Origin: Melieria omissa
Lineage: Eukaryota > Arthropoda > Insecta > Diptera > Ulidiidae
Assembly (NCBI GenBank): GCA_963971225.1
Contig: OZ020270.1
Location: forward strand, 19,825,488-19,889,487
Direction: 5' to 3'
DNA length: 64,000 bases
Part shown: positions 1 through 11,584 of the stretch, in pieces
Numbering within the stretch: the first letter of the stretch is position 1
Layout: each line of letters opens with the position of its first letter
The notes under the pieces: model-generated
Told to the model about the DNA's origin: nothing
Seen by the model: the letters and a program-made list of their open reading frames with translations, nothing else
The model's database searches: none
Made by a program: the position numbers and the translations under genes

Positions 1-242
1 GATGTCTTGGAGTGAGGACTCTAGGATATTGCTCATAGCTCGAATACTTTCGGATGTCTTGGAGTGAGAGTGGTCTTGGCTAAAACTACTCCCTGAAGGA
101 ATTAAGTCCGAGTCATCATAGTCTGTTTCGTGAAAAAGATCCTCTTTATTTTCATTATCACTCCCAATTTTATTTCCAAAATTGTTAATCATCTTTTGTT
201 TTTGATCAAACTTTTCTAGCATGACTTTAATCATTTCCGCAT
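1..242 (-). pseudogene. Fragment of an unknown gene, second copy of 30779-31040
   Basis: This stretch repeats the minus-strand coding fragment at 30779-31040 almost base for base, including a 52-bp tandem duplication of its serine-rich part. It encodes the segment around EMIKVMLEKFDQ, and a BEL-type LTR cuts it at 243, exactly as at 31041. I do not recognise the protein family. The shared LTR junction means that the whole chimeric block was duplicated, not just the gene fragment. Confidence 0.6.
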
Positions 243-403
243 TGGCTAAATGAGTGCTGTGATTCTTCAGTGACCTGTCGAACCCACCGTTAATCCCTTC
301 CTTTCCTTATCCTCTTGTACTCATGTTTCCCCCTATTTTCTGCTCCTCGGCTTCGGCCGTTTGTATCGCTTTATTCTATCAATCATTATTCACCCATCGA
401 ACA
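243..403 (+). mobile_element. 5' part of a BEL/Pao-type LTR, split by a LINE
   Basis: The LTR starts with TGGCTAAATG, the same ten bases that open the complete BEL LTR at 11701, and continues at 8114 beyond the LINE. The uninterrupted copy is 31041-31277. The LINE entered at TCACCCATCGAACA, present here at 390-403 and again at 8100-8113. Confidence 0.75.
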
Positions 404-820
404 TTGAATGTCGTTTTTTTAACGTGAGTGCCGCCACAGTGTGGCAAACAGCCACAGCGTATCAAAATTAAGCATTGATAAGCGCCCCGAGAGCAAGCTC
501 CCGGTACCAATTGGGTTAATGTAAATGGACATTTCCCCTCCTTGGTAGGGATCGAGGCCTATCTAAACCTCTGCCGTGCTATGGGTCCGGCACCCGGTTG
601 TAAAGGCAACTCCACGCCGCACAGTGGGGTATTGAGCATTGAAAACGGCGATCAATTCTCCTGAGCTATTAAAATGAATGTAAAGTATTTTTTTACATAG
701 ATGAAGCATATATAAGACAAATTGAAAAAAAATATATTGTTGTTGTTGTTGTTGTTTGTTTATTAAATTTATTCAATTTAAGTAAATATTTCAAGTTTTG
801 GGCTTCTCACACTAGAATTA

Positions 821-880
821 TTAAATGTCATCGCTATTATTATCATCATTATCATCATCATCGTCATCATCATCATCATT

Positions 881-937
<57 letters not shown>

Positions 938-1517
938 CGCAATATCATTACCAGACTGGAAACTAGTAATATCTGTTGAAGTTTTTACAGATGGTGATTT
1001 TAAAAGTTCAATAGCTGATAGTGGTAGGTGTTGGATCTTTTTTTTAGGAAGTTTCCTTAAACTTGATAAAATTGGATCGGAAGCAACAAGAACTCGATGC
1101 AAAATATCATGATTTGTTTTTTTCTCTGCTAGTCTTGCGTGTAAAATGTTCTCTGTATTTTTTAAATTCTTTATTCAGTGCTTCTTGAGCTTCCTCAGTT
1201 AATTGGCCAATTGGTAACAGAGCGTGGTGTATTATTTCTGGCCCATGAATTAGAAATTTGTGCACCGTAGGTGGCATATTGCACCATGGATACTTTGATA
1301 CAAAATATCTCGCAGTATCATGTGCGAAATTTCGAAACTTTGCAATATCTACCTCATGGCCACAAGAAACCACTATCAGTATAACGTGCAACCTTTTTAT
1401 CAAGTTCAAGTCAACATTCGTGATTTCAGACGATAGCTCTGCGTTTCGAAAGAACCTTCTTGCCGTATTTCCATCATTTGAGTTGCAGAATCCGGGTTTC
1501 GGTTGATCAACAATCAA
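821..1517 (-). pseudogene. Transib (RAG1-like) transposase, C-terminal part, frameshifted
   Basis: Two overlapping minus-strand reading frames (1517-1107, then 1102-821) together give the end of a Transib transposase. The first holds SNDGNTARRFF, comparable to the GNxARR motif near the end of the RAG1 core, then YPWCNMPPTVHKFLIHGPE and a GQLTEEAQEALNKEF block. By family knowledge the glutamate of the DDE triad lies in that block. A frame change of one base near 1110-1150 separates it from the second frame, which holds SDPI and ends in about 26 aspartates broken by asparagines, produced by an ATC/ATT microsatellite at 835-936. The catalytic aspartates are absent because the N-terminal half is deleted. 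Confidence 0.75.
835..936. repeat. ATC trinucleotide microsatellite coding for poly-Asp
   Basis: A tract of (ATC/ATT)n runs about 100 bp inside the Transib reading frame. Read on the minus strand it encodes aspartate and asparagine, enlarging an acidic C-terminal tail that the other Transib copy also has in a shorter, non-repetitive form. Confidence 0.9.
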
Positions 1518-2674
1518 ACCTGCTTTCTCTCTAAATCCCTTTTGAATATTTTTTTTTGTTTAGTTTTCTGACCTTACTTACCATTTTTTTATTGGTAATT
1601 TGTACGATAAATGAAGAAGGCATTTAAAAAAATCGTATCGAACCATGCAGTACTGACAGTCCAAAATTAGGATCAGTGCTTTCAACATTTCTTGCAATCA
1701 TTTCGTCAATTAAGTTGAATTGTGTTCTAGTTGCACCGCATAAGTAACACTTTTGAGTTGAAGTAGTCTCAGTGCCTTATTTGTAGTGCCTTGCAGTAGA
1801 ATAACAAAAACAAAACAGAAACACATGATAACACAACATTCATTACTCCAAGAAGATCAAGCGGAATCACAAAATTTGGCACTGCCTTTGAAGCACTAAA
1901 ACTTAAATATTTCAGAAAATGCACAAAAGTGCACTTTAATTTTTTGCAATATAGTAGTCAAATATATGTTCTTTACATATCATATAAAATTATTACGGCC
2001 TTTCACAGCCAAAGCAACTATATGTCTACCTATATCCTTTAAATATGTACAATTTTAAGACTATAACTAACAAATTTTTATAAATTATTAATACACATAT
2101 TCTACAAACATAATTTTGTTTAAACATTAGTACAATACATGAGGTTGAAGGTTCCATATTAAAAAAATTAAGTTTTGCAAGAATGATATTAAAAAAAGCA
2201 CTTCAAATCACTGGCAAATGCGTAACGCGCTCTAAACACAACGGAGCAATGAACAAATATGCATTTTGCAAAGCGCACTGTGACAATACCGTTCAATGTA
2301 GATCATTTATTTTTTCACCCAGTGATGCACAATTTTATCTACTTTTCCCCCATACCAAATATTATCAAGATATTTGAATTTCATTTTTTGAATTAATCGC
2401 CATTTTGGGCATCAAATACCCAACTGTGCGCCGAGTCGAAACTCCACGGAACTCCCCGAGGGGACCATTCCCATAATCAGGCTGAAGCACAAGGCTCCAG
2501 GGGCACCCTGATTCCCGTGGTACCAGACAAAGCCTCTGGTCAGACTTCGTAGCCGTGCTACTACCAGTTGAGCCCCATTTAGCTCGTGGACTGGTGACCA
2601 CCGCACCGCACTTGACCTCATTCACGTGCGCACACATTCATCCACTCAATAGACCGGCCCCCCACACAGCCCGC

Positions 2675-5600
2675 TCACACATTCACACTTGGCAATACAC
2701 CAAACTGCCGTCGCCGCCGAAACACAGCATTCGCATATTCATTCAATATGACAATCAGCTGGCTGGTGGAGAGTGCTTCACGCACACACCACACACCGTC
2801 CGTCCGACTAATCCCCATCCGCCCTAGGTCCCTCAAGTCTGAGTACAACGGGCACTCACACAACACATGCAACCAATCCTCTCTTACAGCCCCACACATA
2901 CACTCAGCACTTGCACTCAGGGCCCTCTCATGTAAAAATGCATTGAGTGACCCGTGTCCGGTGAGTAGAAACCCAACGCTCAAGCCGAAGCCGAAATCCC
3001 TGAGCCCTACCACGAACCTCACGTCCCGTATATACTCATATGTTGTTCTGCCATGGGGACTTTCGTCCCAACGCTGTTGCCAACGTTGCAGAACACAGTC
3101 CTCCAGTATTCGCTTACGCTTCATACTGTCAGCACTCTCCACACCTTCGCCTTGCAGCCACTCATACTGCAGCAGCACCTCTCTGTTCCCCTTCCTTAGC
3201 CCGAAGCCTACGGCACGCCGTATGACTGCGAGATCCAGAGGAGCCGCACCCATCAACACCTGCAATGCATCTGTTGATACAGTGCGCCACACAGGCATAC
3301 AACCTAACAACATAACACGCTGAATAGACAGTAAGTGTTTGCGGCCTACAACCGTCGCAGCATATTCGTGCCACGCCGACGCTCCGTACGCAGCACAAGC
3401 TACGAACAGACCGTGGTAAATGGTACGAACTGCGCGTCGGCCGAGCCCCCAATCACTCCTGAGTATCCGGCGAACCTGACCCATTATGCATACAACCCTC
3501 TCTTTCAGCCTGACCAAGTGAGGAGCAAAACTCATTCGTTCGCCAATTGTTAGCCCCAAGTATTTGACTTCTTTTTTTTTGACGATCCAACGCGCAGGGG
3601 ATGACCCCTATAAATGCGAGGCATTGCGCTGGTTCAGGAAGGATATATAGGTTGGGAGAGAGGAAGTTGGGTGAAGAATTTATGGACTCTTGCCTTGAAT
3701 CCATCAAGATCATAGGTGCTGGGGAAAACATCTGCAGGGAGACCATTCCACAATCGCGCTGTACGGGCCAGCAACGAACTTTCTCTGTAGTGCGTAGTGC
3801 GCTGGAACATCGTTTCGACGTGGAATGCATGGGCGCCAGTGTTCAAACGGGTTGCCCGTGGGAATACCCGGAGTGATGGCATCAAGCTGCTCATCTCCAC
3901 TGAGCAATTACCGAAAAAGTATCGGTAGAATAACACCACACATGCCACGTTTCGACGATGCTCCAAGGAGTCAATAGAGCTGGATGCCCTACTGTCCCCT
4001 ATAAGTTTAATCGCACGGTTTTGCAGCCGATCCAGGAGCTCCAAATGGGTTTTTGAAGCCCCTGCCCATAGGTGCGAGTTAAACTCCATTTTAGGTCGGA
4101 TATAGGTCGACTTGCGTCTCATACCGGAGGCCAACACCATTCACACGCACAATGGGCGGACGACTGCGAGCCAATTTGCCTTTCAGTAGCATGGTCACAG
4201 TCTTGTCCATTGCCACATCCACACCCACCGATTCACCCCATTCACATACCATACACATAAATTGCTCTCCCAAGCGCTCTACATCCGCTCTTGATCTGCC
4301 CTCCACAAGGATAAGCAGATCAACCGCATACGCACAACACTTGCATACTGCTGCCAGACGCCACAGTAGTGGATCCATCATGTAGTTCCATATATATGGA
4401 CCACAGACGGATCCCTGCGGGCATCCTCTAGCCACATCTATATCAACCCGTTCATTCTTCCCAATCACACATGCCTTCCTGTCTGTGAAATAGCTTTTCC
4501 AGAGAGCTGTTTCCAGGCAGTTGGCATTGTTCAGCCATTCTACCACTTTATCCCAGCGCAGGTGATCAAACGCCCCCCTGAAATCCACTAACACACCGAG
4601 AACATAGTTCTCTCTACTCTCACGCACCACCGATTTAACGTACATCCACGCATCTTCCACGCCGAGTCTCTTTCGAAACCCAAACTGCCTATCCGATAGC
4701 CCACCCAGTTGCGCTTGAAGCCGATCCACCATAACCCGTTCCAGTACTTTACCAAGTACCGGTAGGAGGCAGATACCCCGATAAGAACGGGGGTTAGTCC
4801 TGATCTTATCAGGAGACTTCAAGAGCACCACGACCCTAGCTATTTTCCACGCGAGTGGAAAATAAGCCTCACTAAGGCATTTCTCCTAGATGGCCTCCAA
4901 GTACTCCGGAATGACTTTGTACAAGGCTTTGCACATCTCGCCAGTCAAACCATCGACACCCGGTGACCGTCTAGACCTAACCAGGCCACATGCATACTCT
5001 AATTCTCCAATTTCTAATGGCTCAGCAGCTGCCACTTGTGCTGCTGGCATCTGCTGAACCGCCCTAGGAAAGAACTCGGCTAAGAGAACGTTCACACTGT
5101 CCCTCCATGTTGATGTCATAATGTCACCAACACGGAGGGCGCTCACTTCCACCTGCTTCCTCTTAGAACGGCAGATCCGATAGGCATGACCCCATGGATC
5201 ATCCCTTTGGTCTCCACAAATTCCCGCCAATTGTCTTCCTTAACGCGAACAAGCATACTCTTATACTCATTTATACACCTATTAAAATCAGACCTGCGCT
5301 GGGCCAAGTGCTCAGAATTGGCCGCCCGGGCGCGCTGAAACTTTCGTCTCAGACGCCTGGCCGACCGCCTTTTTGCACTTAACTCATTCGTCCACCACTT
5401 CACCCGCCTCTGATTCACTCTCTCCCATTTTTGCAACATATTATCATTCACGCGCCAGACACACTCGTTAAGTCGAGCGACTTGGTCGTCCACATCCATG
5501 CATTCAAATTCACTACGTGGCACTTCCGTGACCACTTCACGCACATGGAAACCATAAGTCCCCCAATTCACACCACAGGTGCGCCATCGCCTTTCACACT

Positions 5601-6300
5601 CACCCGCCCTTTCATTCACACTGTGGGCAGGCACTGTAATCACAATTTCAATCAAATTGTGATCGCTTATCCCCCACCCACCACGGACACGCCAGCTGAA
5701 TTCAAACATTCTGCTCGCTGCCCCATTCACTAGCGTCACGTCAATGTCACTCACCCCTCTAGGCCCGTCAAACGTATACCATTCACTTGGTTTGTTGAGA
5801 ACAACAATGTCTCGCGGAACCAACCATTCACTCATTGCCTCACCCCTACTGTGGCTCTGGTAGCCGGCAGAATACCGCGATACCTTGCTGAACTTGCAGT
5901 AGACACTGCCCACAATCACTTTGCCAAAGTGACCTTGCACACTGACACAAACACCATATTCAGTCGCACACACAACCATACAGTCCAAATGGACATCATT
6001 CACAATTACAGCCGCATTTGCCCTGGTGTCAGAAAAGACCCGCATTGCTGCAGGTATTCCCCGTACGACACCATTGGTGGCGTACGGTTCCTGCACCAGG
6101 GCAATTGCATTGCCACATTCACTCATACACGCACCTAACTCGCACATCACAGCATATGCGCCCTGACAGTTTAACTGTACTGCCTGCAGACCCATCAATG
6201 ACGAGCCTGCGCCCTGGCCAGAATTTGGCTGTACGCCGGGCAGTCGGTGGACATCATGTAATGTCCAGCCAGTTTGCCCCGGAACGCGCAATTCCGGCAA
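2675..6300 (-). pseudogene. LINE ORF2: endonuclease and reverse transcriptase, broken
   Basis: Read from 6300 downwards, the endonuclease begins near LQAVQLNCQGAYAV, has the LVQEPY motif (catalytic Glu) and ends with WGISDHN. About 30 residues between GSVYCKFS and the later NKPSEW appear to be missing. A frameshift lies near 5200 and a TAG stop at 4886-4888. The reverse transcriptase follows (YRGICLLPVLGKVLERV, DFRGAFDHL, GCPQGS). The catalytic box reads AYAVDLLILV instead of AYADD because of a single base at 4322-4324, so the polymerase is dead. The frame is interrupted by another LINE at 3571-4108 and resumes at 3570 with KYLGLTIGE, ending with the CxC...HxxxxC motif near CMCGAVREDWLHVLCEC. 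No RNase H domain is visible. Confidence 0.8.
3571..4108 (-). mobile_element. 5'-truncated LINE fragment inserted in the R1-like ORF2
   Basis: A minus-strand frame encodes the C-terminus of a different LINE (LELLDRLQNRAIKLIGD, SIDSLEHRRNVAC, ARLWNGLPADVFP), ending near 3634. It is followed by a nine-base poly(A) tail (3572-3580 on the plus strand as T). The short duplication GACTT flanks it (3566-3570, 4109-4113). This is the classic product of a truncated reverse-transcription event. The clade is uncertain; the motif set resembles the CR1/Jockey group. Confidence 0.75.
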
Positions 6301-7602
6301 TGCAGCTCATTGCTGCATTGCTGGACGCGATGACCGCTCTGGCCACAGCGCCGACAAACGTCCGCGTTCATACGGCACTCAGCCACTCTGTGGTCAAAGC
6401 TCAAACACCTGAAGCAGCCAGGCATCGGCATGAAGGGCCGCACGCGGAACGAAAACCACTTGATGTAGCATCGCTCCGCCTCCAGAAGGGACGAAAGCAA
6501 GCCTTCGTTCCCTTCCAACACGACGTTGGATGCCCCATCAGAGCCTACGGTCCACGGGCGACTCACCATGCGAACGCCTTTCTTAAAGGCAGCCGGGCTT
6601 ATCCGCTCTTTGAGGTTCAACTCATAGAGCTCTTCCATGAATTCACTCGGAGAAATCTCAGAGTGAACCACATGGACGACAACCCTCGGGCCCAGCTTTT
6701 CATTCGCAGCCACGTCAAGCCCAAGTTCGTGCAGTTTGGCGTTCGTGGTCAGCTTCATTGCTTCGGCCTTGGAGGGGGTGCGAATAATCGCACCGCCACC
6801 ACGCAGTGGCTTCACCTCGTGAACCCTCACGCCCAATGAAGGACCCGCCTCCTTGACGACCTTGGTGGCCACCTCCTTCCCTGATGCTTTTGCATCACGG
6901 CTCCGGACAACAACCGACCACGTCTGCGCCGTTTGCACAGTCATGGCCTGCGCAACCGGTACAGGGACCGACGCCGAAGTAGCGGCCGCCCACACGCACC
7001 GCACTTGGCGCCGGCATGGCTCGTGAGGCCGGAGCCCCCGCACTCTCCAGGCCAGCGATGCGGCCCTTCAACGTGGCATTCTCGGCCACGAGCTTCATGA
7101 GCAACAGCTCATACTTGCCCGCGACCTCAACCACCTTCTTCATGGCAGCGGCGCTGACTCCATCCACCCCAATCACGGCTGCCATGATTTTTGCCGTGAT
7201 GGTCTTCAGGGCAACCACCGACGCCTGCGCCTCTGACGCAGGTGGCCCCTGGTCAACAGCCGCCGCCTTCACCCCCTTCCTCATTCGCACTTCCAAGCGC
7301 GACACAGCCGGCACCTCACCGCCAGCCGCAACGACGGATACATTTGCACCCGACTTCACGGCCGACGACTCAGCACATTCCGTGCTCGTGATGGCCACAT
7401 CCATCTCCTCTCCTCCTACAGTGTCGGCGGGCGAAGCTGCGCGCCCAAGCGACTTGTTCCCCCCGGACAGAGTCGCGCGCCCAAGCCCTACCTCGGGCGA
7501 AGCCGCGCGCCCAAGCCCTTCTTCGGGTGAAGCCGCGCGCCCAAGCCCTACCCCGGGCGAAGCCACGTGCCCAACCCTCTTACGAGGGACGTCCGCCGAC
7601 AC
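6195..7602 (-). pseudogene. LINE ORF1 (gag-like) with three CCHC zinc knuckles, frameshifted
   Basis: The N-terminal frame (7602-about 7000) is alanine/valine rich with an imperfect repeat of about 12 residues (GLGRAASPE, four times between 7560 and 7440) followed by a probable coiled coil. A frameshift near 6960-7010 moves into the frame 7043-6195. That frame carries an RNA-binding fold, then three knuckles: CFRCLSFDHRVAEC, CRRCGQSGHRVQQC and CRNCAFRGKLAGHYMMSTDC. ORF1 overlaps the start of ORF2 by about 100 bases, the usual R1-clade layout. Its role would be nucleic-acid binding in the retrotransposition particle. Confidence 0.75.
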
Positions 7603-8113
7603 TGACTCCGCGTCACTTAACGCGCGTTACTTAAACTACCAACTAACACTAGACAATTTATTCTATTTAATCTACAACAACAATAGCAATCACGCAACTC
7701 AAGTAGTTGTAGCAACAACTACTATACACACCACAAGTGCCTTACGGCTACTTGCTTGAGCTCACTCACTTGCACAAACAATGCAATCAGGCCACCTAAC
7801 GGCAACCTGTTTACACTTTTGTGCACAACAACAATTCACACACAAGCTACCTACGGTAACTTGTTTATGCAAAATGCGCAACAACAATGTCGCACAAGCC
7901 ACCAACGGTGACTTGTTTACTCAAATTGCGCACAACAACAGTTGCACACAAGTTACTTACGGTAACTTGTTTTTCTAACTACAAACGCTTACCGCTACTG
8001 CTAGAGCAAAAACAATTGCACACACTTTAAACTCACGCACTCGAAAAAAGCACACGCTAACGCACGACCGCACTGCTCGGTGTCTAAATCGACACTGAGT
8101 CACCCATCGAACA

Positions 8114-8522
8114 ATAAGCACCCCAAAAACGAAACCCCCTCGTTTTATTTACACCAGTCCACGACGATCCGATTTCTACATGGACCTTCGAGCCATCGCG
8201 AATCCGCGACTATAATAAAGTGAATTTAAAAACAAAAAATTAGAACACTTTTCCAAACAACAATCTCAACAATTACAAACAGTGACACGACAATCAACAA
8301 GTGCGAAAACCAAAAGTGAAAAGACACTTATACCAAAAACAAAAAAAGCTAAACACATAATGACAACGTAACTAATAACAAAAAGTAAAAACAAAAAGTA
8401 CAAAACATCCAAAAAGTAGCAGTGCACAAAAACAAACTCCAACCACATTAAACACAAAGGCAGCAGAACATAAAAACAACAACAAGACACAACACAAAGC
8501 AGACAAAAAGGGCAGCAACAAC
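8114..8522 (+). mobile_element. Rest of the BEL-type LTR plus primer site and leader
   Basis: 8114-8180 completes the LTR opened at 243. The leader starts at 8181 with TGGACCTTCGAGCC, the same position and nearly the same sequence as TGGTCCTTCGAGC after the complete BEL LTR at 11942 and after the copy at 31278. The A-rich leader then matches 31278-31621 closely. No gag or pol follows, because a MITE begins at 8523. Confidence 0.75.
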
Positions 8523-8760
8523 CAGACATGGGGGTTTTGCATTAAATTCATAGTGCACTATCCTTTTCACTACCACTAAATAAATTTTAGTGGTAGTTGA
8601 ATTTTTTTAACTAATCACTGAATTTAATGGCAGTGGCAGTGGTAAAAAGTACCACTAAAAAAAAATTAGTGGAAGAAAATTGCACTAACACTAAATAAAG
8701 ATCAGTGATTAGTGGAAAAAATTCAGCTACCACTAAAATTTATTTAGTGGATAATGGAAA
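8523..8760 (+). mobile_element. Truncated hAT-type MITE
   Basis: It starts CAGACATGGGGGTTTTGCA and matches the left half of the element at 57265-57908, including the many CCACTAAA/TTTAGTGG subterminal repeats. It loses similarity after GGATAATGGAAAATT, so the right end is missing. Confidence 0.75.
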
Positions 8761-8776
8761 ATTACTTTCACATAAC

Positions 8777-8930
8777 ATCTGATACTCCGGCCCCACAGCT
8801 GATTCTCCGGCCCCACAGCTGATTCTCCGGCCCCACAGCTGATATTCCTGACCCTATACAAACTGAAAATGGAGGGTTGTTGTGTTGGTTGATTCCAAAA
8901 TGGAGGGTTGTTGTGCTGGTCAATTTTCAT
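8777..8930. repeat. Two short tandem repeats
   Basis: A 20-bp unit (GATTCTCCGGCCCCACAGCT) is present three times with minor variation at about 8777-8842. It is followed by two copies of a 31-bp unit containing AAAATGGAGGGTTGTTGTG at about 8868-8930. Nothing else is recognisable between 8760 and 9045. Confidence 0.8.
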
Positions 8931-9746
8931 GTGTGAGGGTTATCGTTGTGGTTCATTTTTAATTGCATAGAACATTAATTTATTTTTTGCACAGAATTCT
9001 GTGATACGTTTATAGAAAAATGAATGAAATGAATATTATTGCTTACAATTTTTAGCGCTACATAAAGTCTAAGAAAAGTGTCTCCAATATTCCAACTTCG
9101 GTCTTTTATAAGGACGTATCCGCTAATTCAATTTTGGATACTACAAACCTCTTTGCCGATTTCTTCTCTTCGAATTTTGTTTCTGATGATGTCAATGTAG
9201 AATCATCCCTAATCGATTTCGGTGTTGGGTGTTCGACATTTGAATTTGGTTCGCTGGTTCTTTCAGATGATGATGTCCTTGAAGGAGTTAGAAACCTCAA
9301 ACCGTCCTCACCGACTGACGTCGATGGGCTCTCTGTGGGTCCATTACGTGCTATTTTCAATATGTCACTTGCCTCTGGTACTTTCATTGATGCATGGAAG
9401 TTAACTTCAATTACCCCGATTTTAAAAGTGGTAATAAAAGTGATGTCTGTAACTATAGACCTATTTCCAAGCTCTCCTCGGTTTCTGAATTATTTGAATG
9501 TATCATTAAATCTAAACTGCTTTTCAACATTAACCACTTATTAAGCGAGCATCAGCACGGTTTTGTGACAGGTAGATCTACAGTCTCTAATCTTGCAGTT
9601 TTTTCTGATGACTGCTATGCCGCGCTTCAGAAGGGTATTCAGGCTAATGCTATCTACACAGATTTTTCAAAAGCTTTCGATAGGATTTCCCACAACATTT
9701 TGTTAGCTAAACTTGCGCGTTTGGGTTTCCATTCCATTTTCCTTAA

Positions 9747-10464
9747 GGCAGGTTCTCACCTTGTAGATCCGAAAAAGTGCACTTTTTTTAGGAATTTTTT
9801 TTGAGAAAACGGTTAAAGATACAACGCTGAAAATTGTTTCTGGATATGAACACACATTTATTTAGAGAACACAATTTTTCAAATTGAATAATCAAAAAAA
9901 GGGGGGAGGGGGCGTCCATCAGTGGCGGCATGTCGGCGAGGAGGTGTCCCGCTGCCGGAAGTGATTCCGTCAAAACCCGTGATCGGAAACACAAAAATCG
10001 AACACATTCTTAATGTGTACCGTATTATCTATTGAATGAACTAAGATCATGAAAAAAAATCGAAATTACAAAAGTTATGAGGTTTTGAAAAAAAAATTAC
10101 GATTTTCGCATTTTTTTGTTCACTAATTATTTTTTTAAATAAACAATTTTCAATATTTTTGGCTGATCGTAGTTCGTTTATTAGAAAAAACCCTAAGGTA
10201 CATTTAGAAAAAATTTGGTGACGATTGGTTCATTCCAGCGCCTTCAATCACTTCCGTAAGGTCCGAAAATGTGGTTCTGAGAAAAACGCGTTTAAAGTTT
10301 AAAGCGCGCTTGGCCGGTGCTCGACACGGCTCTATGTAACGGCCTGTAACTTTTGTAATTTTTCAGATTTTGATCTGAAATTTCTGGAGCACATTTTTGA
10401 AGCATATATCTACACGATAAGGCAAAAAAAAATTGTTTTTTTTTCCACAAGGTGAGACCCTGCC
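9747..10464. mobile_element. TTAA-flanked non-autonomous transposon (718 bp)
   Basis: Both ends carry an 18-bp inverted repeat GGCAGGKTCTCACCTTGT, with one mismatch between them, and both are flanked by TTAA (9743-9746, 10465-10468). TTAA duplication is the hallmark of the piggyBac superfamily. No coding sequence is visible. It interrupts the LINE between DFSKAFDRISHN and GVPQGS. Confidence 0.85.
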
Positions 10465-11331
10465 TTAAGTAGATACTTGAGTCATAGGTGTAGTTCTGTG
10501 CTATTAGAAGGGATTAGCTCCAATTCATTTGAGCCAACTTCTGGTGTTCCGCAGGGGAGCATTCTAGGCCCACTGTTTTTCATTTTGTTTATTAATGACA
10601 TTGGGACTTGTTTCTCGACTACTAAGTACCTGTTGTATGCAGATGATTTAAAAATCGATTCGGATATTAATTGTTCTAATGATTCGTGGTTTCTGCAAGC
10701 TGAGCTAGATAACTTGTTTTTATGATGCTCAAGAAACAGACTTATCCTAAACGTTAAAAAGTGTCATCATATTACTTTTTCAAGATTGTCTAATCCTATA
10801 CATACGTCTTACAACATTGCTGGAACTGCGCTAGAGTCTCGAAATGAAGTTAAGGTCTTAGGAGTGTACTTTGACTCAAAGCTTACTTTTGTCCCTCATA
10901 TTAACTACACTACTCTAAATCATTTTCCATGCTTGCTTTTGTGCGCCGTGATAGCTTGGCTTTCTCAGACCCATTTACTTTCAAAACTTTTTACTCTGCT
11001 TTTGTGCGATCGAATTTGGAGTACGCTACATTTATTTGGAGGCCTTATCGGTTCAGAAGGTGTTTATTCGCCATGCTCTTTGTTCGCTAAATTTTGCCGA
11101 ACCTTTACCTTCATATATTTCTCGCTGTCTGTTACTTAACCTTATGTCATTGCGCAATAGAAGGACTTTCTTGTCCATTTCTTTTATTTTTGATGTTATT
11201 AATGGGAGGGTGGATTGCCCCGCCCTTCTTAGTAAAATTAACTTCTACGCTCCGGGCAGAATTCTTCGCCGCTCCGTTTTGTTTAATGTTGGTTTCAGCA
11301 AAACTCTGTTTGGCTTGAATGCTCCTATTAA

Positions 11332-11584
11332 CCCTTATTCTCATACCCAAACTTACTAACGTCGTTTGGCACCCGGGGTACCCGGGTACCCATTTCATGA
11401 AATTTTTAAGTTTTCAATATTTTGTTAATTAAAAAGTGTTTATAAAATTTTGATATGATTTGTTCGCTTTTCACCTAAATAAGGAGGATCCGGAAGGTAA
11501 AAAAAAAATTTTCATTATTTGTCAGTTTTTTTCACGAAAATACATCGCAGTGGGCACCCGGGTACCCGGGTATGAGAATAAGGG
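11332..11584. mobile_element. TTAA-flanked MITE (253 bp), piggyBac-like
   Basis: A perfect 17-bp inverted repeat CCCTTATTCTCATACCC bounds the element, with TTAA at 11328-11331 and 11585-11588. Subterminal GGGTACCCGGG palindromes lie next to each end. The surrounding LINE reads in frame across it (INP before, RVLAEF after). Its ends differ from those of 9747-10464, so it is a separate family. Confidence 0.9.

Larger units (their letters stand above)
620..2428 (-). mobile_element. Transib transposon, internally deleted (1.8 kb)
   Basis: The ends read CACAGTGGGGTATT on the left and, on the complementary strand, CACAGTTGGGTATT on the right. Similarity extends about 39 bp, to the shared GGCGAT.AATTC. 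The flanks are a 5-bp target duplication CGCCG (615-619, 2429-2433). Transib elements are known for CACWRTG ends and GC-rich 5-bp duplications, and the encoded C-terminal transposase supports the call. At 1809 bp it is much shorter than an autonomous Transib of about 3 kb, so the front half of the transposase is missing. It inserted into the 3' UTR of the LINE. The second element at 28740-30501 is nearly the same size and aligns at both ends. Confidence 0.85.
404..8099 (-). mobile_element. Full-length R1-clade-like LINE carrying two later insertions
   Basis: The element runs on the minus strand and is bounded by a perfect 14-bp target duplication (390-403, 8100-8113). Without the nested Transib it is about 5.9 kb, within the usual range of R1-clade LINEs. 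Its 5' end begins CTCAGTGTCG, so a TCAGT initiator of the arthropod type sits at position 2, which argues that the 5' end is complete. The 3' end is a run of seven A (414-420) followed by ten extra bases. ORF1 (7602-6195) encodes three CCHC knuckles. ORF2 (about 6300-2675) encodes an endonuclease, a reverse transcriptase and a C-terminal cysteine/histidine motif, without an RNase H. The 5' UTR is GC-poor with repeated TTGCACACAA-like tracts (about 7640-8000). The element is dead: both ORFs have frameshifts and the catalytic motif is mutated. R1 clade is my family-level inference. Confidence 0.85.

Noticed and set aside
825..1112. Poly-serine reading frame on the plus strand
   Set aside because: It is the reverse reading of the ATC microsatellite that encodes poly-Asp on the minus strand inside the Transib.
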